A DNA stretch of 64,000 bases from Devosia sediminis. Its GTDB lineage: Bacteria; Pseudomonadota; Alphaproteobacteria; Rhizobiales; Devosiaceae. The notes below the pieces were generated by a model, which was given only the letters and a program-made list of their open reading frames with translations, did not search any database and had not been told where the DNA came from. Below are positions 50,694 to 60,643 of the stretch, piece after piece (the first letter of the stretch is position 1; the number at the start of each line of letters is the position of its first letter). The position numbers were made by a program, and so were the translations under genes. The DNA is taken from NCBI RefSeq assembly GCF_016411825.1, contig NZ_JAEKMH010000001.1, positions 310,001 to 374,000 on the forward strand, in the 5' to 3' direction.

Positions 50694-52580
50694 TCACGTC
50701 CGATTGAAATGGTCGTAGACCAGTTGTGCCATGGCTTTCGAGATGGTGGGCACCGATTCCAGGTCGGCCAGGGAGGCGCGGGCGACAGCCTTGGCGGAGC
50801 CGAAATGGTGGAGCAGGGCGCGCTTGCGCGTCGGGCCGATGCCTTCGATTTCGTCCAATGGGTTTTTCACCACGTCCTTCTTGCGTTTGGCGCGATGGGT
50901 GCCGATGGCGAAACGGTGAGCTTCGTCGCGCAGGCGCTGGACGTAGTAGAGGACGGGATCGCGGTGCGGCAGCATGAAGGCGTCCTTGCCTTCCATGAAG
51001 AATTTTTCGCGCCCGGCATCACGTTCCTCACCCTTGGCGATGCCGATGAAGGTCACTTCCTTGGGCAGGTTCAGCCCGGCAATGACACCGCGTACGGCGC
51101 TCATCTGCCCGGCGCCGCCGTCGATGAAGACCACGTCGGGCCAATCGGGCATGCCGGTCTGTTCATCCTCGGCGTCGGTCTCGCTTTCCGACGCCAGACG
51201 GGCAAAACGGCGGGTGAGCACTTCGCGCATCATGCCGAAGTCGTCACCGGCCGAAATGTCGGATTTGATGTTGAAGGTGCGGTAGTGCTTCTTGGAAAAG
51301 CCTTCCTCGCCGGCCACCACCATGGCGCCGACCATGTTGGTGCCCGAAATGTGGGAGTTGTCGTAGACCTCGATGCGGCGCGGCACCTCTTCGAGCCCGA
51401 AAATGTCGGCAACACCTTCGAGCAGGGTGCGGTTGGATGCGCCTTCGGCGAGCTGGCGACCAAGCGCTTCGCGGGCATTGTTGAGGGCATGGTTGACGAG
51501 GTCGCGCTTTTCGCCGCGCTGGGGCACTTCGAGGCGGACCTTGCGGCCGGCGCGGGTGGAAAGCGCTTCCTCGATCAGCTCGGGTTCCGACATGTCGTGA
51601 CTGAGCAGGACCAGCTTGGGTGGGGTGCGATCTTCGTAGAACTGCACAATGAAGGCTTCGAGCACTTCGGCATCCGTGAGGCTGTCATCCGCCTTGGGGC
51701 GGAAGGCATGGTTGCCCCAGTTCTGGAAGGCGCGGAAAAAGAAAACCTGCACGCAGAACTGACCGCCTTCGTGGTGGATAGCAAAGACGTCGGCTTCCTC
51801 GACCGAGCGCGCCGTGGCGTCGCCTTGCGACTGCACCAGAGCAAGGGCGGAGAGGCGGTCACGGATCAGGGCGGCACGCTCGAAGTCGAGGTCTTCGGCG
51901 GCCTTGTGCATATCGGCCTGGAGGTGGCCGCGCACCGCATCGGACTTGCCGGACAGGAACTGGCGGGCATCCTCGACCAGTTCGGCATAGCCTTCGAGGC
52001 TAATCTCGCGGGTGCAGGGGCCGGCGCAGCGCTTGATCTGGTATTGCAGGCAAGGCCGGGTACGGGCCGCGTAGAAACTGTCCGAGCAGTTGCGCAGCAG
52101 GAAGGCCTTTTGCAGGCTGGCAATGGTGCGGCTGACGGCGACGGCCGAGGCGAAGGGGCCGAAATAGTGACCCTTGCGACGGCGCGAGCCGCGATGCTTG
52201 GTCAGCTCGGGCGCCTCGTGGTCGGTGGCGATGAGGATATAGGGAAAACTCTTGTCGTCGCGCAGCAGCACGTTGAAGCGGGGCTTCAGGCGCTTGATGA
52301 GATTGGCTTCGAGCAGCAGCGCTTCGGACTCAGTCTCGGTGCGCACGAACTCCATCGAGACCGTGGCCGCGATCATGCGCTGGATGCGCACCGGCAGGCC
52401 TTCGGGCCGGGTGTAGTTGGTGACGCGGGACTTGAGCGAGCGAGCCTTGCCCACATAGATGACGCCGCCTTCGGCATCGAGCATCCGGTAGACACCCGGG
52501 GCGGAGGGCAGGGTCCGCACGAAAGCGCGGATGACCTCCGGACCGGAGGGGGGCGGGGGCGTAACGGGCAGGTCAGTCAT
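50694..52580 (-). CDS. uvrC: excinuclease ABC subunit C
   Basis: The protein of 628 residues makes both incisions in nucleotide excision repair after UvrAB binding. Domains: GIY-YIG nuclease at about 25-105 ([20 protein letters not shown]), UvrB-binding UVR motif near 215-250 ([19 protein letters not shown]), RNase H-like nuclease at 390-540 ([35 protein letters not shown]) and a C-terminal pair of helix-hairpin-helix motifs ([20 protein letters not shown]). ATG 52580 overlaps the stop of the reductase gene by four bases. Confidence 0.97.
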   Translation of the reverse strand: MTDLPVTPPPPSGPEVIRAFVRTLPSAPGVYRMLDAEGGVIYVGKARSLKSRVTNYTRPEGLPVRIQRMIAATVSMEFVRTETESEALLLEANLIKRLKPRFNVLLRDDKSFPYILIATDHEAPELTKHRGSRRRKGHYFGPFASAVAVSRTIASLQKAFLLRNCSDSFYAARTRPCLQYQIKRCAGPCTREISLEGYAELVEDARQFLSGKSDAVRGHLQADMHKAAEDLDFERAALIRDRLSALALVQSQGDATARSVEEADVFAIHHEGGQFCVQVFFFRAFQNWGNHAFRPKADDSLTDAEVLEAFIVQFYEDRTPPKLVLLSHDMSEPELIEEALSTRAGRKVRLEVPQRGEKRDLVNHALNNAREALGRQLAEGASNRTLLEGVADIFGLEEVPRRIEVYDNSHISGTNMVGAMVVAGEEGFSKKHYRTFNIKSDISAGDDFGMMREVLTRRFARLASESETDAEDEQTGMPDWPDVVFIDGGAGQMSAVRGVIAGLNLPKEVTFIGIAKGEERDAGREKFFMEGKDAFMLPHRDPVLYYVQRLRDEAHRFAIGTHRAKRKKDVVKNPLDEIEGIGPTRKRALLHHFGSAKAVARASLADLESVPTISKAMAQLVYDHFNRT

Positions 52581-53365
52581 GATCGTGGGGTCGGGGCGCG
52601 ACGGCTCGGCCAGGCGAGATGCTGACCGCCATCGAGCGCCAGCATCTGGCCGGTGAAGGCGGGCATGGCGAGGATATTGAGGACGCCCTGGGCAATCGCC
52701 TCGGGACCGGCATTGCGCTTGAGCGGCAGGCTGTCCACCGAGCGATCAAACTCTTCCTGGGTCTGGCGGGCATTGGGCAGGACCGGACCGGGGCCGATGG
52801 CGTTGACGCGAATCTGCGGCGCGAGCGACTGCGCCAGCGTCTGGGTGGCGGTCCAGAGCACGGACTTGGACAGGAAATAGCTGAAATAGGCCGGGCTGGG
52901 GGTAAGCACGCGTTCATCGACTATGTTGATGATGTTGCCCTCGGCGCTGGCCGGTAGCTGCGCGGCAAAGTCGCGAGCAAGGAAGATCGGCGCTTCGGCA
53001 TGTACCGAGAAATGGGCATCCCAGAGCTTTTCGTCAACATCGCGGGCGCTGTCGGGCTCGAAGGTTGACGCATTGTTGACGAGAAGGGTCAGCGGACCAA
53101 ATGGAGCGGCGGCGCGGGCGACAACGCTGGCACGCTGGCTGCGGTCGGCTAGGTCTGCTTTGAGGATTTCGCTGCGGCCACCGGCGCTCGTTATGCGGTC
53201 CCTGGTTGCCGCGGCAGCCGTTTCGTCGGAGCGGAAATGGATCACCACGGCATAGCCCTGAGCGGACAGGGCCAGCGCAATGGCGGCGCCGATGCGGTCG
53301 CCGGCACCGGTGACGAGAGCAACCGGGGCGGCTTGATTCGGAACGGGAGCGTGCGTGTCAGACAT
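52577..53365 (-). CDS. short-chain dehydrogenase/reductase (FolM/pteridine reductase-like)
   Basis: The protein has 262 residues. The NAD(P) site [20 protein letters not shown], the NNAS motif ([14 protein letters not shown]) and the catalytic Tyr and Lys in [18 protein letters not shown] are all seen. The unusual YF(S)YFLSK around the Tyr and the [14 protein letters not shown] loop resemble the pteridine/dihydromonapterin reductases. A start at 53377 (MVPPMSD) is also possible. It is coupled to uvrC, a common pair in Rhizobiales. Confidence 0.85.
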   Translation of the reverse strand: MSDTHAPVPNQAAPVALVTGAGDRIGAAIALALSAQGYAVVIHFRSDETAAAATRDRITSAGGRSEILKADLADRSQRASVVARAAAPFGPLTLLVNNASTFEPDSARDVDEKLWDAHFSVHAEAPIFLARDFAAQLPASAEGNIINIVDERVLTPSPAYFSYFLSKSVLWTATQTLAQSLAPQIRVNAIGPGPVLPNARQTQEEFDRSVDSLPLKRNAGPEAIAQGVLNILAMPAFTGQMLALDGGQHLAWPSRRAPTPRS

Positions 53366-53541
53366 CGGCGGGACCATAGGCCGGAACGGGGCCGAGCTTC
53401 AATCGGCCTCCGGGGGCAAAGCGAAGATAGCCTCGCGTACTGCCACCGCATGACAGCAGGGGTTTATGCTTTGCCGGAACTGCAAAGAGACGTAGCGTTC
53501 ATAGGCGGGGCGGGAGGCCCGGCAAAGAGAGGGGGACTGGC

Positions 53542-53862
53542 ATGGACGTGATCGTACCCATCCTGGTGCAATTGCTGGCAGGCGGCGCCGGCGGCAATGT
53601 CGTGGGTCAACTGGCAAAGCGCCTCAATCTCGGCACTGCAGGCAACTCAATCGTCGGCGCCATCGGCGGCCTGGGCGGCACCTGGCTGGCGGGAATGATT
53701 CCCGGTCTTGATACACTGGTGGGTGCAGCCGCCGGTGCAGCGGGAACCGCGGGGTCGCTCGACTTCGGGGCGCTGGCTGGGCAGACCGTGACCAGCCTGC
53801 TTGGCGGTGGCCTGCTGACCGTCGTCGCCGGTCTCATCAAGTCATCCATGGCGAAGAGCTGA
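53542..53862 (+). CDS. small glycine-rich membrane protein
   Basis: The product of 106 residues starts MDVIVPILVQLLAGGAGGNV after AGGGGGA. Gly/Ala-rich hydrophobic stretches (IVGAIGGLGGTWLAGMIPG, VGAAAGAAGTAGSLDFGALA, LLGGGLLTVVAGLIK) suggest two or three short membrane helices. Similar small proteins occur widely in Rhizobiales; the function is not known. It is divergent from the reductase gene. Confidence 0.65.
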   Translation: MDVIVPILVQLLAGGAGGNVVGQLAKRLNLGTAGNSIVGAIGGLGGTWLAGMIPGLDTLVGAAAGAAGTAGSLDFGALAGQTVTSLLGGGLLTVVAGLIKSSMAKS

Positions 53863-53930
53863 GCCCTGCAGTAAGTTCGCAGTGCCTCGCGGCCGGTGCG
53901 TTGCGGGTCGTATTTGATTCGAGTTCCTTC

Positions 53931-54845
53931 ATGACGCCCCATATCGAGCGCACCGACCAGATCGGGCGCGGCATTGCCCTCACCCTCGTCACCATCGGCG
54001 TTTTCGGCATCCAGGACGCGATCGCCAAGATCCTGGTGCAGGACTATTCGCCCTTCCAGATCACCATGATGCGCTATTGGGGCTTTGCCATCTTCGCGCT
54101 GGTGCTGGTGGCGCGGCAGGCGCCGTTGCGCCAGGCGTTGCGGTCGCGGGCGCCCAAGACGCAGATCCTGCGGGGCGTGCTGTTGATGGCTGATATCTGG
54201 TTCTTCGCGCTGGCGCTGCAAACGGTGCCACTGGGCGAGCTGCAGGCCATCGTCATCGTTTATCCGCTGCTGGTGACGCTGTTCGCCATTCCGGTACTGG
54301 GCGAAAAGGTCGGGGTGTTCCGTTTTGCGGCGGTGGGCGCGGGCTTTGTCGGCGCGCTGATCATCATGCGGCCCGGCGGCGTGCCGCTCGACTTGGGCGC
54401 CGGGTTCGCTTTGGCCTCGGCGGCGCTCTATGCGCTTTATATCGTCATTACCCGCAAGGTGACAGCCATCGACAGTGCGGCCACAAGCATGACCTATGCG
54501 GCGCTGGTCGGCCTGGTGCTATCGGGCGGCGTAGGCATCTTCTTCTGGCAGCCCATGGCATGGACGGATTTTGCCCTGGTGGTGGTGGTGATGATCACCA
54601 CCTGCGCCGGCCACGGTCTCATGACCGTCGCCCTGACGATGGCGCCGGCCAGTGTATTGCAGCCCTTCAACTATTTCTCGCTGCCGTGGGCGATCGTGCT
54701 TTCGATCCTGGTGTTCGGGCAGTGGATCGACGCGATTTCCCTAGTTGGCGCGACAGTCATTGTCGGGGCGGGGCTCGTGGTGATGGCGCGCGAGCGGGCC
54801 AGGCGCGTGCCCAAGGCCCCCGAGGAGGCCGTGCCGGTCGAATAG
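53931..54845 (+). CDS. EamA-family (DMT) transporter
   Basis: The product has 304 residues and ten spans arranged as two EamA repeats (about 10-145 and 160-295). The pattern MMRYWGFAIFALVLVARQAP at helix 2 and ALQTVPLGELQAIVIVYPLL in the first repeat are typical of drug/metabolite exporters; the second repeat ends VGATVIVGAGLVVMARERAR. ATG 53931 lacks a clear ribosome site. The substrate is unknown. Confidence 0.88.
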   Translation: MTPHIERTDQIGRGIALTLVTIGVFGIQDAIAKILVQDYSPFQITMMRYWGFAIFALVLVARQAPLRQALRSRAPKTQILRGVLLMADIWFFALALQTVPLGELQAIVIVYPLLVTLFAIPVLGEKVGVFRFAAVGAGFVGALIIMRPGGVPLDLGAGFALASAALYALYIVITRKVTAIDSAATSMTYAALVGLVLSGGVGIFFWQPMAWTDFALVVVVMITTCAGHGLMTVALTMAPASVLQPFNYFSLPWAIVLSILVFGQWIDAISLVGATVIVGAGLVVMARERARRVPKAPEEAVPVE

Positions 54846-54919
54846 CCAAGGTCTTGAACCGAGGCCCTGCAAAGGGCATGTGTGCACTGGACTCTGGTCC
54901 TTGAAGGGAGAAGCGCGCA

Positions 54920-55360
54920 ATGATCTGGCTCATTGAAATCGCCGTGGTGCTGCTGCTGCTCGGAGGCGGCTGGACCATGCTGACGCACAAGAAACAGTCG
55001 AGCCAGCGCGAGGCGCTGACCATGCGGCGCGTCGACGCCTATATCGAGACGATACGGCGCGAGCGCCGCAGCCCGGATCTCGCCGCCATGAGCGATAGCG
55101 AGTTGCGCGACCTGCTGCATTCGGGCGCCCGCAACCTCAAAGTGGCTGAACAGCGCAAGGGCTGGATCGTGCTCGGCTGCGGCGCCGCCAGCGTCATCGC
55201 CGCGGCAGTAGCGGGCGGCCAAGATGGCTGGATCACTTTTGGCATCGTCGCCGCCATCGGTGCCATCGTGACCTATGGGACCAATGAATTCCTGTCGCGC
55301 CGCATGCGTGCGCCGCTGGAAAAGCGCGGGATCGACATCGACCGGCTGATGGTCGAGTAG
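54920..55360 (+). CDS. membrane protein of unknown function
   Basis: The product of 146 residues has a spanning helix at the start (MIWLIEIAVVLLLLGGGWTM) and two more near the end (GCGAASVIAAAVAGGQDGW, TFGIVAAIGAIVTYG). Between them lies a charged cytoplasmic helix region with SPDLAAMSDSELRDLL. AGGGAGAA precedes ATG. The next gene starts directly after its stop codon, so both are cotranslated. Confidence 0.65.
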   Translation: MIWLIEIAVVLLLLGGGWTMLTHKKQSSQREALTMRRVDAYIETIRRERRSPDLAAMSDSELRDLLHSGARNLKVAEQRKGWIVLGCGAASVIAAAVAGGQDGWITFGIVAAIGAIVTYGTNEFLSRRMRAPLEKRGIDIDRLMVE

Positions 55361-55687
55361 ATGCTGAAGTTTCAGCGCGTTCTGGCGGACAGGCAGCCGC
55401 CAGGCAGCGCCCTCTCACAAGCCGATATCGCTGCTGCTGTCGGGCTTCTCGGGGCTGACGATGTGGCGGCTATCGTCCGCTGGATGGATCGGCTGGCAGG
55501 GGAACGCGATGAGCTGCCCGACTGGGACGGCGACGCCGCCGACGACATCTGGCGGGCTCAGCGGGACCTTGCGATGCTGCTGACCGGGCTTGGCAAGCGG
55601 TTCGCTGGCGAGGTCGAGGCGGCCCTTGCCGGTGCCAGTCCAGAGACCCTCGCCATGGTCGAGGCCGTCACGCGCGCCGGCAAATGA
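55361..55687 (+). CDS. small acidic helical protein of unknown function
   Basis: The product of 108 residues has its ATG directly after the TAG of the membrane protein gene. It is helical, with DIAAAVGLLGADDVAAIVRW and DDIWRAQRDLAMLLTGLGKR. There is no membrane span. It may act with the upstream membrane protein, judged only from the coupling. Confidence 0.6.
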   Translation: MLKFQRVLADRQPPGSALSQADIAAAVGLLGADDVAAIVRWMDRLAGERDELPDWDGDAADDIWRAQRDLAMLLTGLGKRFAGEVEAALAGASPETLAMVEAVTRAGK

Positions 55688-55689
55688 AA

Positions 55690-55709
55690 CGCCGCCCCGA
55701 AGGGCGGCG
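55690..55709. terminator. hairpin between converging genes
   Basis: CGCCGCCC and GGGCGGCG pair perfectly around the stable CGAA tetraloop, and ATTTTCC follows a few bases later on the plus strand. It separates the plus-strand pair from the converging SH3 gene. Confidence 0.65.
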
Positions 55710-55731
55710 CTCGGATTTTCCAATCTGCAGA

Positions 55732-56193
55732 TCAGGTGCCGACGCAGAAGTAGCCGTTGGGGCCGTTAAAGCACATGCTGGCGCCCGGATTGCTCGGGTA
55801 GATCGGCTGCGGACGCGGCGGGCGCGGATTCCAGTGCGGCGGGCGCGGCGGGTAGGGGTCCCAGACCGGGGGCTGCGGACGGGGTGGACGCGGGCGCCAA
55901 TCATTGTCCCAGTCGTCATCCCAGCCACCATGATGGCCCATGCTGAGATAATTGGCCGAGACCCAGCCGTCAGGACCGCGCTTTTCCACGAAACACCAAC
56001 TGCCGCGGCAGTGCTGCACCTCGACCTGCTGGCCGCGGCGCAGCGTATCGACAACGGCATAGCCGGTGCCGGGCCCGGTGCGTACGTTGACGCTGCCGGT
56101 CGCGGTGGCGGGTGCGGCGAAGGCGGCTGCGGTCGTGGCGAGGACGGCCAAAGCGGCGAGGCCTGAAGTTGCGAGTTTTTTCCTGAGGGCCAT
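55732..56193 (-). CDS. secreted SH3-domain protein with proline-rich tail
   Basis: The product of 153 residues has a signal peptide (MALRKKLATSGLAALAVLAT, cleavage after AAAFA), a bacterial SH3 domain at about 30-85 (SVNVRTGPGTGYAVVDTLRR, HCRGSWCFVEKRGPDGWVSA) and a tail dominated by Pro, Arg and Trp ending in a Cys pair (MCFNGPNGYFCVGT). It probably binds peptidoglycan or another wall part in the periplasm. AAGGAA precedes ATG 56193. Confidence 0.85.
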   Translation of the reverse strand: MALRKKLATSGLAALAVLATTAAAFAAPATATGSVNVRTGPGTGYAVVDTLRRGQQVEVQHCRGSWCFVEKRGPDGWVSANYLSMGHHGGWDDDWDNDWRPRPPRPQPPVWDPYPPRPPHWNPRPPRPQPIYPSNPGASMCFNGPNGYFCVGT

Positions 56194-56305
56194 GGTCGAA
56201 TTCCTTTCCCTGTGGCTGGCATTGCTGCCTTGCACACAAGAAACACCTTTCTGGATGAACCCAGGCTGAACGGGGTGTTAAGCCATCTGTTCCAGCCCCG
56301 AAGGA

Positions 56306-56728
56306 CTAGAGGCGTAGCAGCTCCACGAAGCGCCCCAGCGCCTCACCGAACTTCTTGCGGCTCTTGGGCTTGAGTTCGCCCATCAGCGCTTCTTCGAGCT
56401 GGGCCCAATGATCGGCGAGGGCATTGCGGATGCGCAGTCCCCGCTCGGTCAGCGCAATGCCCGGCTCAAGCTCTGGACCGACGGCCTGGCGCGCAATGAA
56501 GTCCCGCGCGGCCAGCCGTTCGAGACGGACAGTGAGCATGTCCCGCGAAAGACCAAGTTCGTCAGCCAGTTCGGCTTCCGTGGTGCCGGAGCGGCCGAGC
56601 ACGAACAGCACCGCATCATCACCGGGTTCGAGGCCCTTCTCTACCACGGGAACCAGCAGCGCCTTGTGGGCGAGCTGGCCGGCTTCGATGAGCCGGTAGA
56701 GCGCGGAGCGGGAGGAAGGTCTGGACAT
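56306..56728 (-). CDS. MarR-family transcriptional regulator
   Basis: The protein has 140 residues. The winged helix is seen in DAVLFVLGRSGTTEAELADE, LGLSRDMLTVRLERLAARDF and the wing before IALTERGLRIRNALADHW. Start ATG 56728 (MSRPSSRSALYRLI) is chosen over the longer frame, which runs into the promoter of the divergent LysR gene. The ligand and targets are unknown. Confidence 0.82.
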   Translation of the reverse strand: MSRPSSRSALYRLIEAGQLAHKALLVPVVEKGLEPGDDAVLFVLGRSGTTEAELADELGLSRDMLTVRLERLAARDFIARQAVGPELEPGIALTERGLRIRNALADHWAQLEEALMGELKPKSRKKFGEALGRFVELLRL

Positions 56729-56873
56729 AGGCACGAAAATAGTCCGAACTCCATGTGGGCGTCGATTGAGCTTGTATCCTATCGTTAATCGCTCAACGAC
56801 CAAGCGGCGTTATTGTTCACCCAGCGCAGATGAGTTATGCGTCCATTGCTCTTCCGGGGATGAACGGACCGCC

Positions 56874-57773
56874 ATGACACAGGATCTTTCCCGCATCCGT
56901 GCCTTTGTGCAGGTTTTCGATGCCGGCGGCTTTTCCGCCGCGGCCCGCCAGCATGGACGGTCCAAGGCGCTGCTCAGCAAATATGTGACGGATCTCGAGG
57001 ACTATCTGGGCGTCCGGCTGATGAATCGCACGACGCGCCGGTTGAGCCTCACCGAAGCCGGCGAGGCCTATTACCGGGAAGCCTCGAGCCTCTTGCAACA
57101 GCTCGATGACCTCGACGCGACCATTGCCGACCAGACGGCGGAGCCGCGCGGCATGTTGCGGATTTCGGCACCTCGCAATTTTGGCGAAAGCACGCTCGCG
57201 CCGGCCATTTTTTCCTATCTCGCGCAATATCCCAAGGTGACGCTCGATCTGCGGCTCGAAGATCGCTATGTCGACCTCGTCGATGAGGGCGTCGATGTCG
57301 CGCTGCGGATTTCGACGCTGGCCGATTCCTCGCTGATCGCCCGCAAGATCGCGGACATGCATGTGGTCATGGGTGCCTCGCCGGACCTGATCAAGCGCGT
57401 CGGCACGCCGAAGCATCCTGAGGACCTTCGGCACATGCCCTGCATCGTCGATGTGAACCTTCAGGGGCAATCGAACTGGCGCTTTACCGAGGACGGCAAG
57501 ACGATTTCCGTGCCGGTGACCGGGCCGGTGCGGGTCAACTCGCCGCTGGCGGCACGCACCGCGGCCATTGCGGGTCTCGGTTTCGTCGTATTGCCCTCCT
57601 ATCTGGCGGAGCCATCCGTGAAAACGGGCGAGCTGGTGCCGGTTCTGGTGGACTTCCTGCCCACTGGCCAAACCTTGCAGGCCGTTTATCCGCATCGCCG
57701 GCACCTGGCCGGTAAGGTGCGGGCACTGATCGATCACCTGGTGGAGTGGTTTGGCATCCATCCCGTGCATTAG
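56874..57773 (+). CDS. LysR-family transcriptional regulator
   Basis: The protein has 299 residues. The N-terminal helix-turn-helix is standard (LSRIRAFVQVFDAGGFSAAA, HGRSKALLSKYVTDLEDYLG), followed by the co-inducer domain from about residue 90 (GMLRISAPRNFGESTLAPAI). ATG 56874 gives the family start. It is divergent from the MarR gene, and the metal transporter gene follows nine bases after its stop, so it may be cotranscribed with that gene. Confidence 0.9.
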   Translation: MTQDLSRIRAFVQVFDAGGFSAAARQHGRSKALLSKYVTDLEDYLGVRLMNRTTRRLSLTEAGEAYYREASSLLQQLDDLDATIADQTAEPRGMLRISAPRNFGESTLAPAIFSYLAQYPKVTLDLRLEDRYVDLVDEGVDVALRISTLADSSLIARKIADMHVVMGASPDLIKRVGTPKHPEDLRHMPCIVDVNLQGQSNWRFTEDGKTISVPVTGPVRVNSPLAARTAAIAGLGFVVLPSYLAEPSVKTGELVPVLVDFLPTGQTLQAVYPHRRHLAGKVRALIDHLVEWFGIHPVH

Positions 57774-57782
57774 GGGCATTTC

Positions 57783-59384
57783 TTGGCTGCAATTGCGAGA
57801 CTGTTGATCGGTGCGGTGCTGGTGGCGCTGGGGCTGGCGCAGCCCGTGTCGGCGCACCCGCACATCATGATCGACGCAAAGACCACGATCGGTCTCGACG
57901 AGGCCGGCCGGGTCGCGCGCCTCCACTTTGACTGGACGTTCGACACTGCCTTTTCCGTGTGGATGGTGCAGGGGCTGGACACCAATGGCGATGGCAGCGT
58001 CACGCCCGACGAAATGCAGGCGCTGGCTGACGAGAACATGCTCGGCCTCAGCGATTTCGGCTTCTACACCTTTGCCGGTGACGGCATGAGGTTCACCGCA
58101 GCCGGCGACCAGGGCATGGTCTACCAGGACAACCGAGTGACCCTGAGCTTTTCCATCGACGCGGTGGAGCCGCAGCCCCTGGGCGAGCGGTTCGAGCTGG
58201 GCGTTTATGATCCCGAGTACTACGTGGCGATTACCACCCATTCCGCTGCCGACGTGGTGCTTGAGAATGCGCCGGAGGGGTGTTCCGTGGAACTGGTGCC
58301 GCCAGTGCCGATGTCGGCCGAGGTGGAAGAGCGGCTCTATGCCCTCGGACCGGAAGTGCTGGAACTGCCGCCCGACCTTGCCGCCGCCATGCGGGGCACG
58401 CAGGGCCTGATCGTCGCGGCCTGCGGCGCGACCGCGCCAATTGCCACCACGGCTCTCGAGGCCGTCAACGATGTCGGCGCCGCCCGGCCGGCAACGCCCT
58501 TTGGCGGCCCACCTGCGGAGGTCGGCCTCGCGCTGCCGCGCACCGGTTTCTTCGGCTGGCTGCAGCAACAGCAGACCGACTTTTACGCGGCCATGACCAG
58601 CTCGCTCAATGCCCTGCGCACGGACTGGACGGCATTCTGGGTGCTCGGTGGCCTCAGCCTCCTCTATGGCGTCTTCCACGCTGCCGGACCGGGACACGGC
58701 AAGGTGGTGATTTCCTCCTATGTGCTGGCCAATGAAAGCCAGTTGCGCCGGGGCATCGTCCTCAGCGGGCTGTCGGCGCTGATGCAGTCGCTGGTGGCCA
58801 TCGGCTTTGTGCTGATCCTGGCCGGCGTGCTTCGGCTCGGCAGTGTCGCACTCGGCGACGCGGCGCACTGGGTCGGCGTCGTCTCCTACGCCATGGTGGC
58901 CCTGCTTGGCCTTTGGCTGGTGCTGCGCAAGGTGTTCGGCTGGGGTGGGCATAACCACCGCCACGACCATGATCATCACCATCATGACCACGAGCACGAT
59001 CATGATCATGATCATGATCACCACCACCACGACCATATGCATCACGCTGTCGCTCCTCGGGACCTGAAGGGTAACTGGCGCGAGCAACTGGGCGTGGTCC
59101 TCGCCGTTGGCCTGCGCCCCTGTTCAGGCGCTTTGGTGGTCCTGGTCTTTGCATTATCGCAGGGTCTGCTGGCAGCGGGGATAGTTGCCGTGCTGCTGAT
59201 GGGCCTGGGCACCGCGATCACCGTGGCGGCCCTGGCGACCGTGGCGGTGAGTGCGAAGGGCCTCGCCGGACGGATCGGTGGAACCGACAGCGCGCTGGCG
59301 GGAACCATCGTCTGGTGGGCCGAACTGCTAGGTGCCGTCTGCGTGCTGGCCTTTGGTGTCCTCCTGCTGGTCGCGAGCCTCTAG
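57783..59384 (+). CDS. DUF1007-NicO/RcnA fusion, nickel/cobalt transporter
   Basis: The 533-residue fused protein starts at TTG 57783 with a signal-like helix ending VSAHPHIM. The periplasmic DUF1007 domain (about 25-215) includes an EF-hand-like loop DTNGDGSVTPDE at 66-77. The NicO/RcnA membrane domain (about 280-533) has FHAAGPGHGKVVISSYVLAN and GLRPCSGALVVLVFALSQGL. Between its spans lies a loop at about 390-422 made almost only of His and Asp, which should bind Ni, Co or Zn. The two parts are separate genes in many bacteria. It moves metal across the inner membrane, direction not certain. Confidence 0.88.
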   Translation: MAAIARLLIGAVLVALGLAQPVSAHPHIMIDAKTTIGLDEAGRVARLHFDWTFDTAFSVWMVQGLDTNGDGSVTPDEMQALADENMLGLSDFGFYTFAGDGMRFTAAGDQGMVYQDNRVTLSFSIDAVEPQPLGERFELGVYDPEYYVAITTHSAADVVLENAPEGCSVELVPPVPMSAEVEERLYALGPEVLELPPDLAAAMRGTQGLIVAACGATAPIATTALEAVNDVGAARPATPFGGPPAEVGLALPRTGFFGWLQQQQTDFYAAMTSSLNALRTDWTAFWVLGGLSLLYGVFHAAGPGHGKVVISSYVLANESQLRRGIVLSGLSALMQSLVAIGFVLILAGVLRLGSVALGDAAHWVGVVSYAMVALLGLWLVLRKVFGWGGHNHRHDHDHHHHDHEHDHDHDHDHHHHDHMHHAVAPRDLKGNWREQLGVVLAVGLRPCSGALVVLVFALSQGLLAAGIVAVLLMGLGTAITVAALATVAVSAKGLAGRIGGTDSALAGTIVWWAELLGAVCVLAFGVLLLVASL

Positions 59385-59496
59385 CGGCCCCGTCCTTGAT
59401 CTCGCGCAAAAGCCGGCGCGACCCATCGCCGCCTTGCGATCGGGGCGCAAACCGCTATGGTGCCGCCCACACTGGAACTCTTCCAAACTGGCCCCG

Positions 59497-60519
59497 ATGT
59501 CCAATCTTCTCCCGCCCAATCATCCCCCCGTGCCCAAGCAGAAGATCGGCGTCGTGCTGCTCAATCTGGGCACGCCGGATGGGACGGACTACTGGAGCGT
59601 GCGGCGCTATCTCAAGGAGTTCCTCTCCGATCCGCGCGTCATCGAGACGCCCAAGTGGCTCTGGTGGCCGATCCTCAATTTCTTCATCCTCAGTGTTCGG
59701 CCACAAAAGGCAGGGCACGCCTATGCCCAGATCTGGGACCGGGAGAAGAACGAAAGCCCCCTGAGGGTGATCACCCGCGAGCAGACTGAAAATCTAGCAC
59801 GGCGCCTCGAGGGCGAGGATATCGTGGTCGATTTCGCCATGCGTTACGGCAATCCCTCGACCCAGAGCGTCTTGGAGAAAATGCAGACGGCCGGATGCCA
59901 GCGCATTCTCCTGGTGCCGCTTTATCCGCAATATTCGGCGACCACGACGGCGACGGCCAATGACAAGGCTTTCGACGCCCTGAGGGCCATGCGCTGGCAA
60001 CCGGCCGTGCGCACCGCGCCGGCCTATTTCGACGACCCGGCCTATATCGCCACGCTGGGCAATTCGATCCGCGATGGCGTTGCCAAACTGGATTTCGAGC
60101 CCGACCTTGTGATCACCTCCTACCACGGCATGCCGGTCGACTACCTCAAGAAGGGCGACCCCTACCATTGCCAGTGCCACAAGACGACGCGCCTCCTGCG
60201 CGAGTATCTGGGCTGGGACAAGGAAAGGCTGATGGTCACCTTCCAGAGCCGTTTCGGGCCGACCGAATGGCTGCAGCCCTATACCGACAAGACCCTCGGC
60301 GAATTGCCCAAAAAGGGCATCAAGAAGGTCGCCATCCTGGCTCCGGCTTTTTCGGCCGACTGTATCGAGACGCTGGAAGAAATCGCCATGGGCGGCAAGG
60401 ATACGTTCCTGGAAGCCGGCGGGGAGAACTATGCCTATATTCCCTGCCTCAACGCTTCCCAAGGTGGCATGGACTATATCGAGACCATGGTGCGCCGGGA
60501 ATTGCAGGGCTGGGTTTAG
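59497..60519 (+). CDS. hemH: ferrochelatase
   Basis: The enzyme of 340 residues inserts iron into protoporphyrin IX, the last step of heme synthesis. Motifs: GVVLLNLGTPDGTDYWSVRR at the start, YPQYSATTTATANDKAFDAL, the catalytic His in TSYHGMPVDYLKKGDPYHCQ, SRFGPTEWLQPYTDKTL and APAFSADCIETLEEI. ATG 59497 is supported by the family start; an open frame runs back to 59332 inside the transporter gene. Confidence 0.96.
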   Translation: MSNLLPPNHPPVPKQKIGVVLLNLGTPDGTDYWSVRRYLKEFLSDPRVIETPKWLWWPILNFFILSVRPQKAGHAYAQIWDREKNESPLRVITREQTENLARRLEGEDIVVDFAMRYGNPSTQSVLEKMQTAGCQRILLVPLYPQYSATTTATANDKAFDALRAMRWQPAVRTAPAYFDDPAYIATLGNSIRDGVAKLDFEPDLVITSYHGMPVDYLKKGDPYHCQCHKTTRLLREYLGWDKERLMVTFQSRFGPTEWLQPYTDKTLGELPKKGIKKVAILAPAFSADCIETLEEIAMGGKDTFLEAGGENYAYIPCLNASQGGMDYIETMVRRELQGWV

Positions 60520-60539
60520 GCATCCCGTCAACCCTCGAC

Positions 60540-60610
60540 TGTCACCCCGGGCTTGACCCGGGGTCCAGCCTGAGATCTCAAAATGGGCCCCGGCCTTCGC
60601 CGGGGTGACA
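60540..60610. repeat. REP-like composite palindrome
   Basis: GTCACCCCGGGCTTGACCCG, then the palindrome TGAGATCTCA (60571-60580), then GGGCCCCGGCCTTCGCCGGG and GTGACA. The right half nearly repeats the element at 50598-50664. It lies directly after hemH and may also end its transcript. Confidence 0.75.
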
Positions 60611-60643
60611 GCTGGGTTGGTGGAAACGCTTCACCCCAAATCC

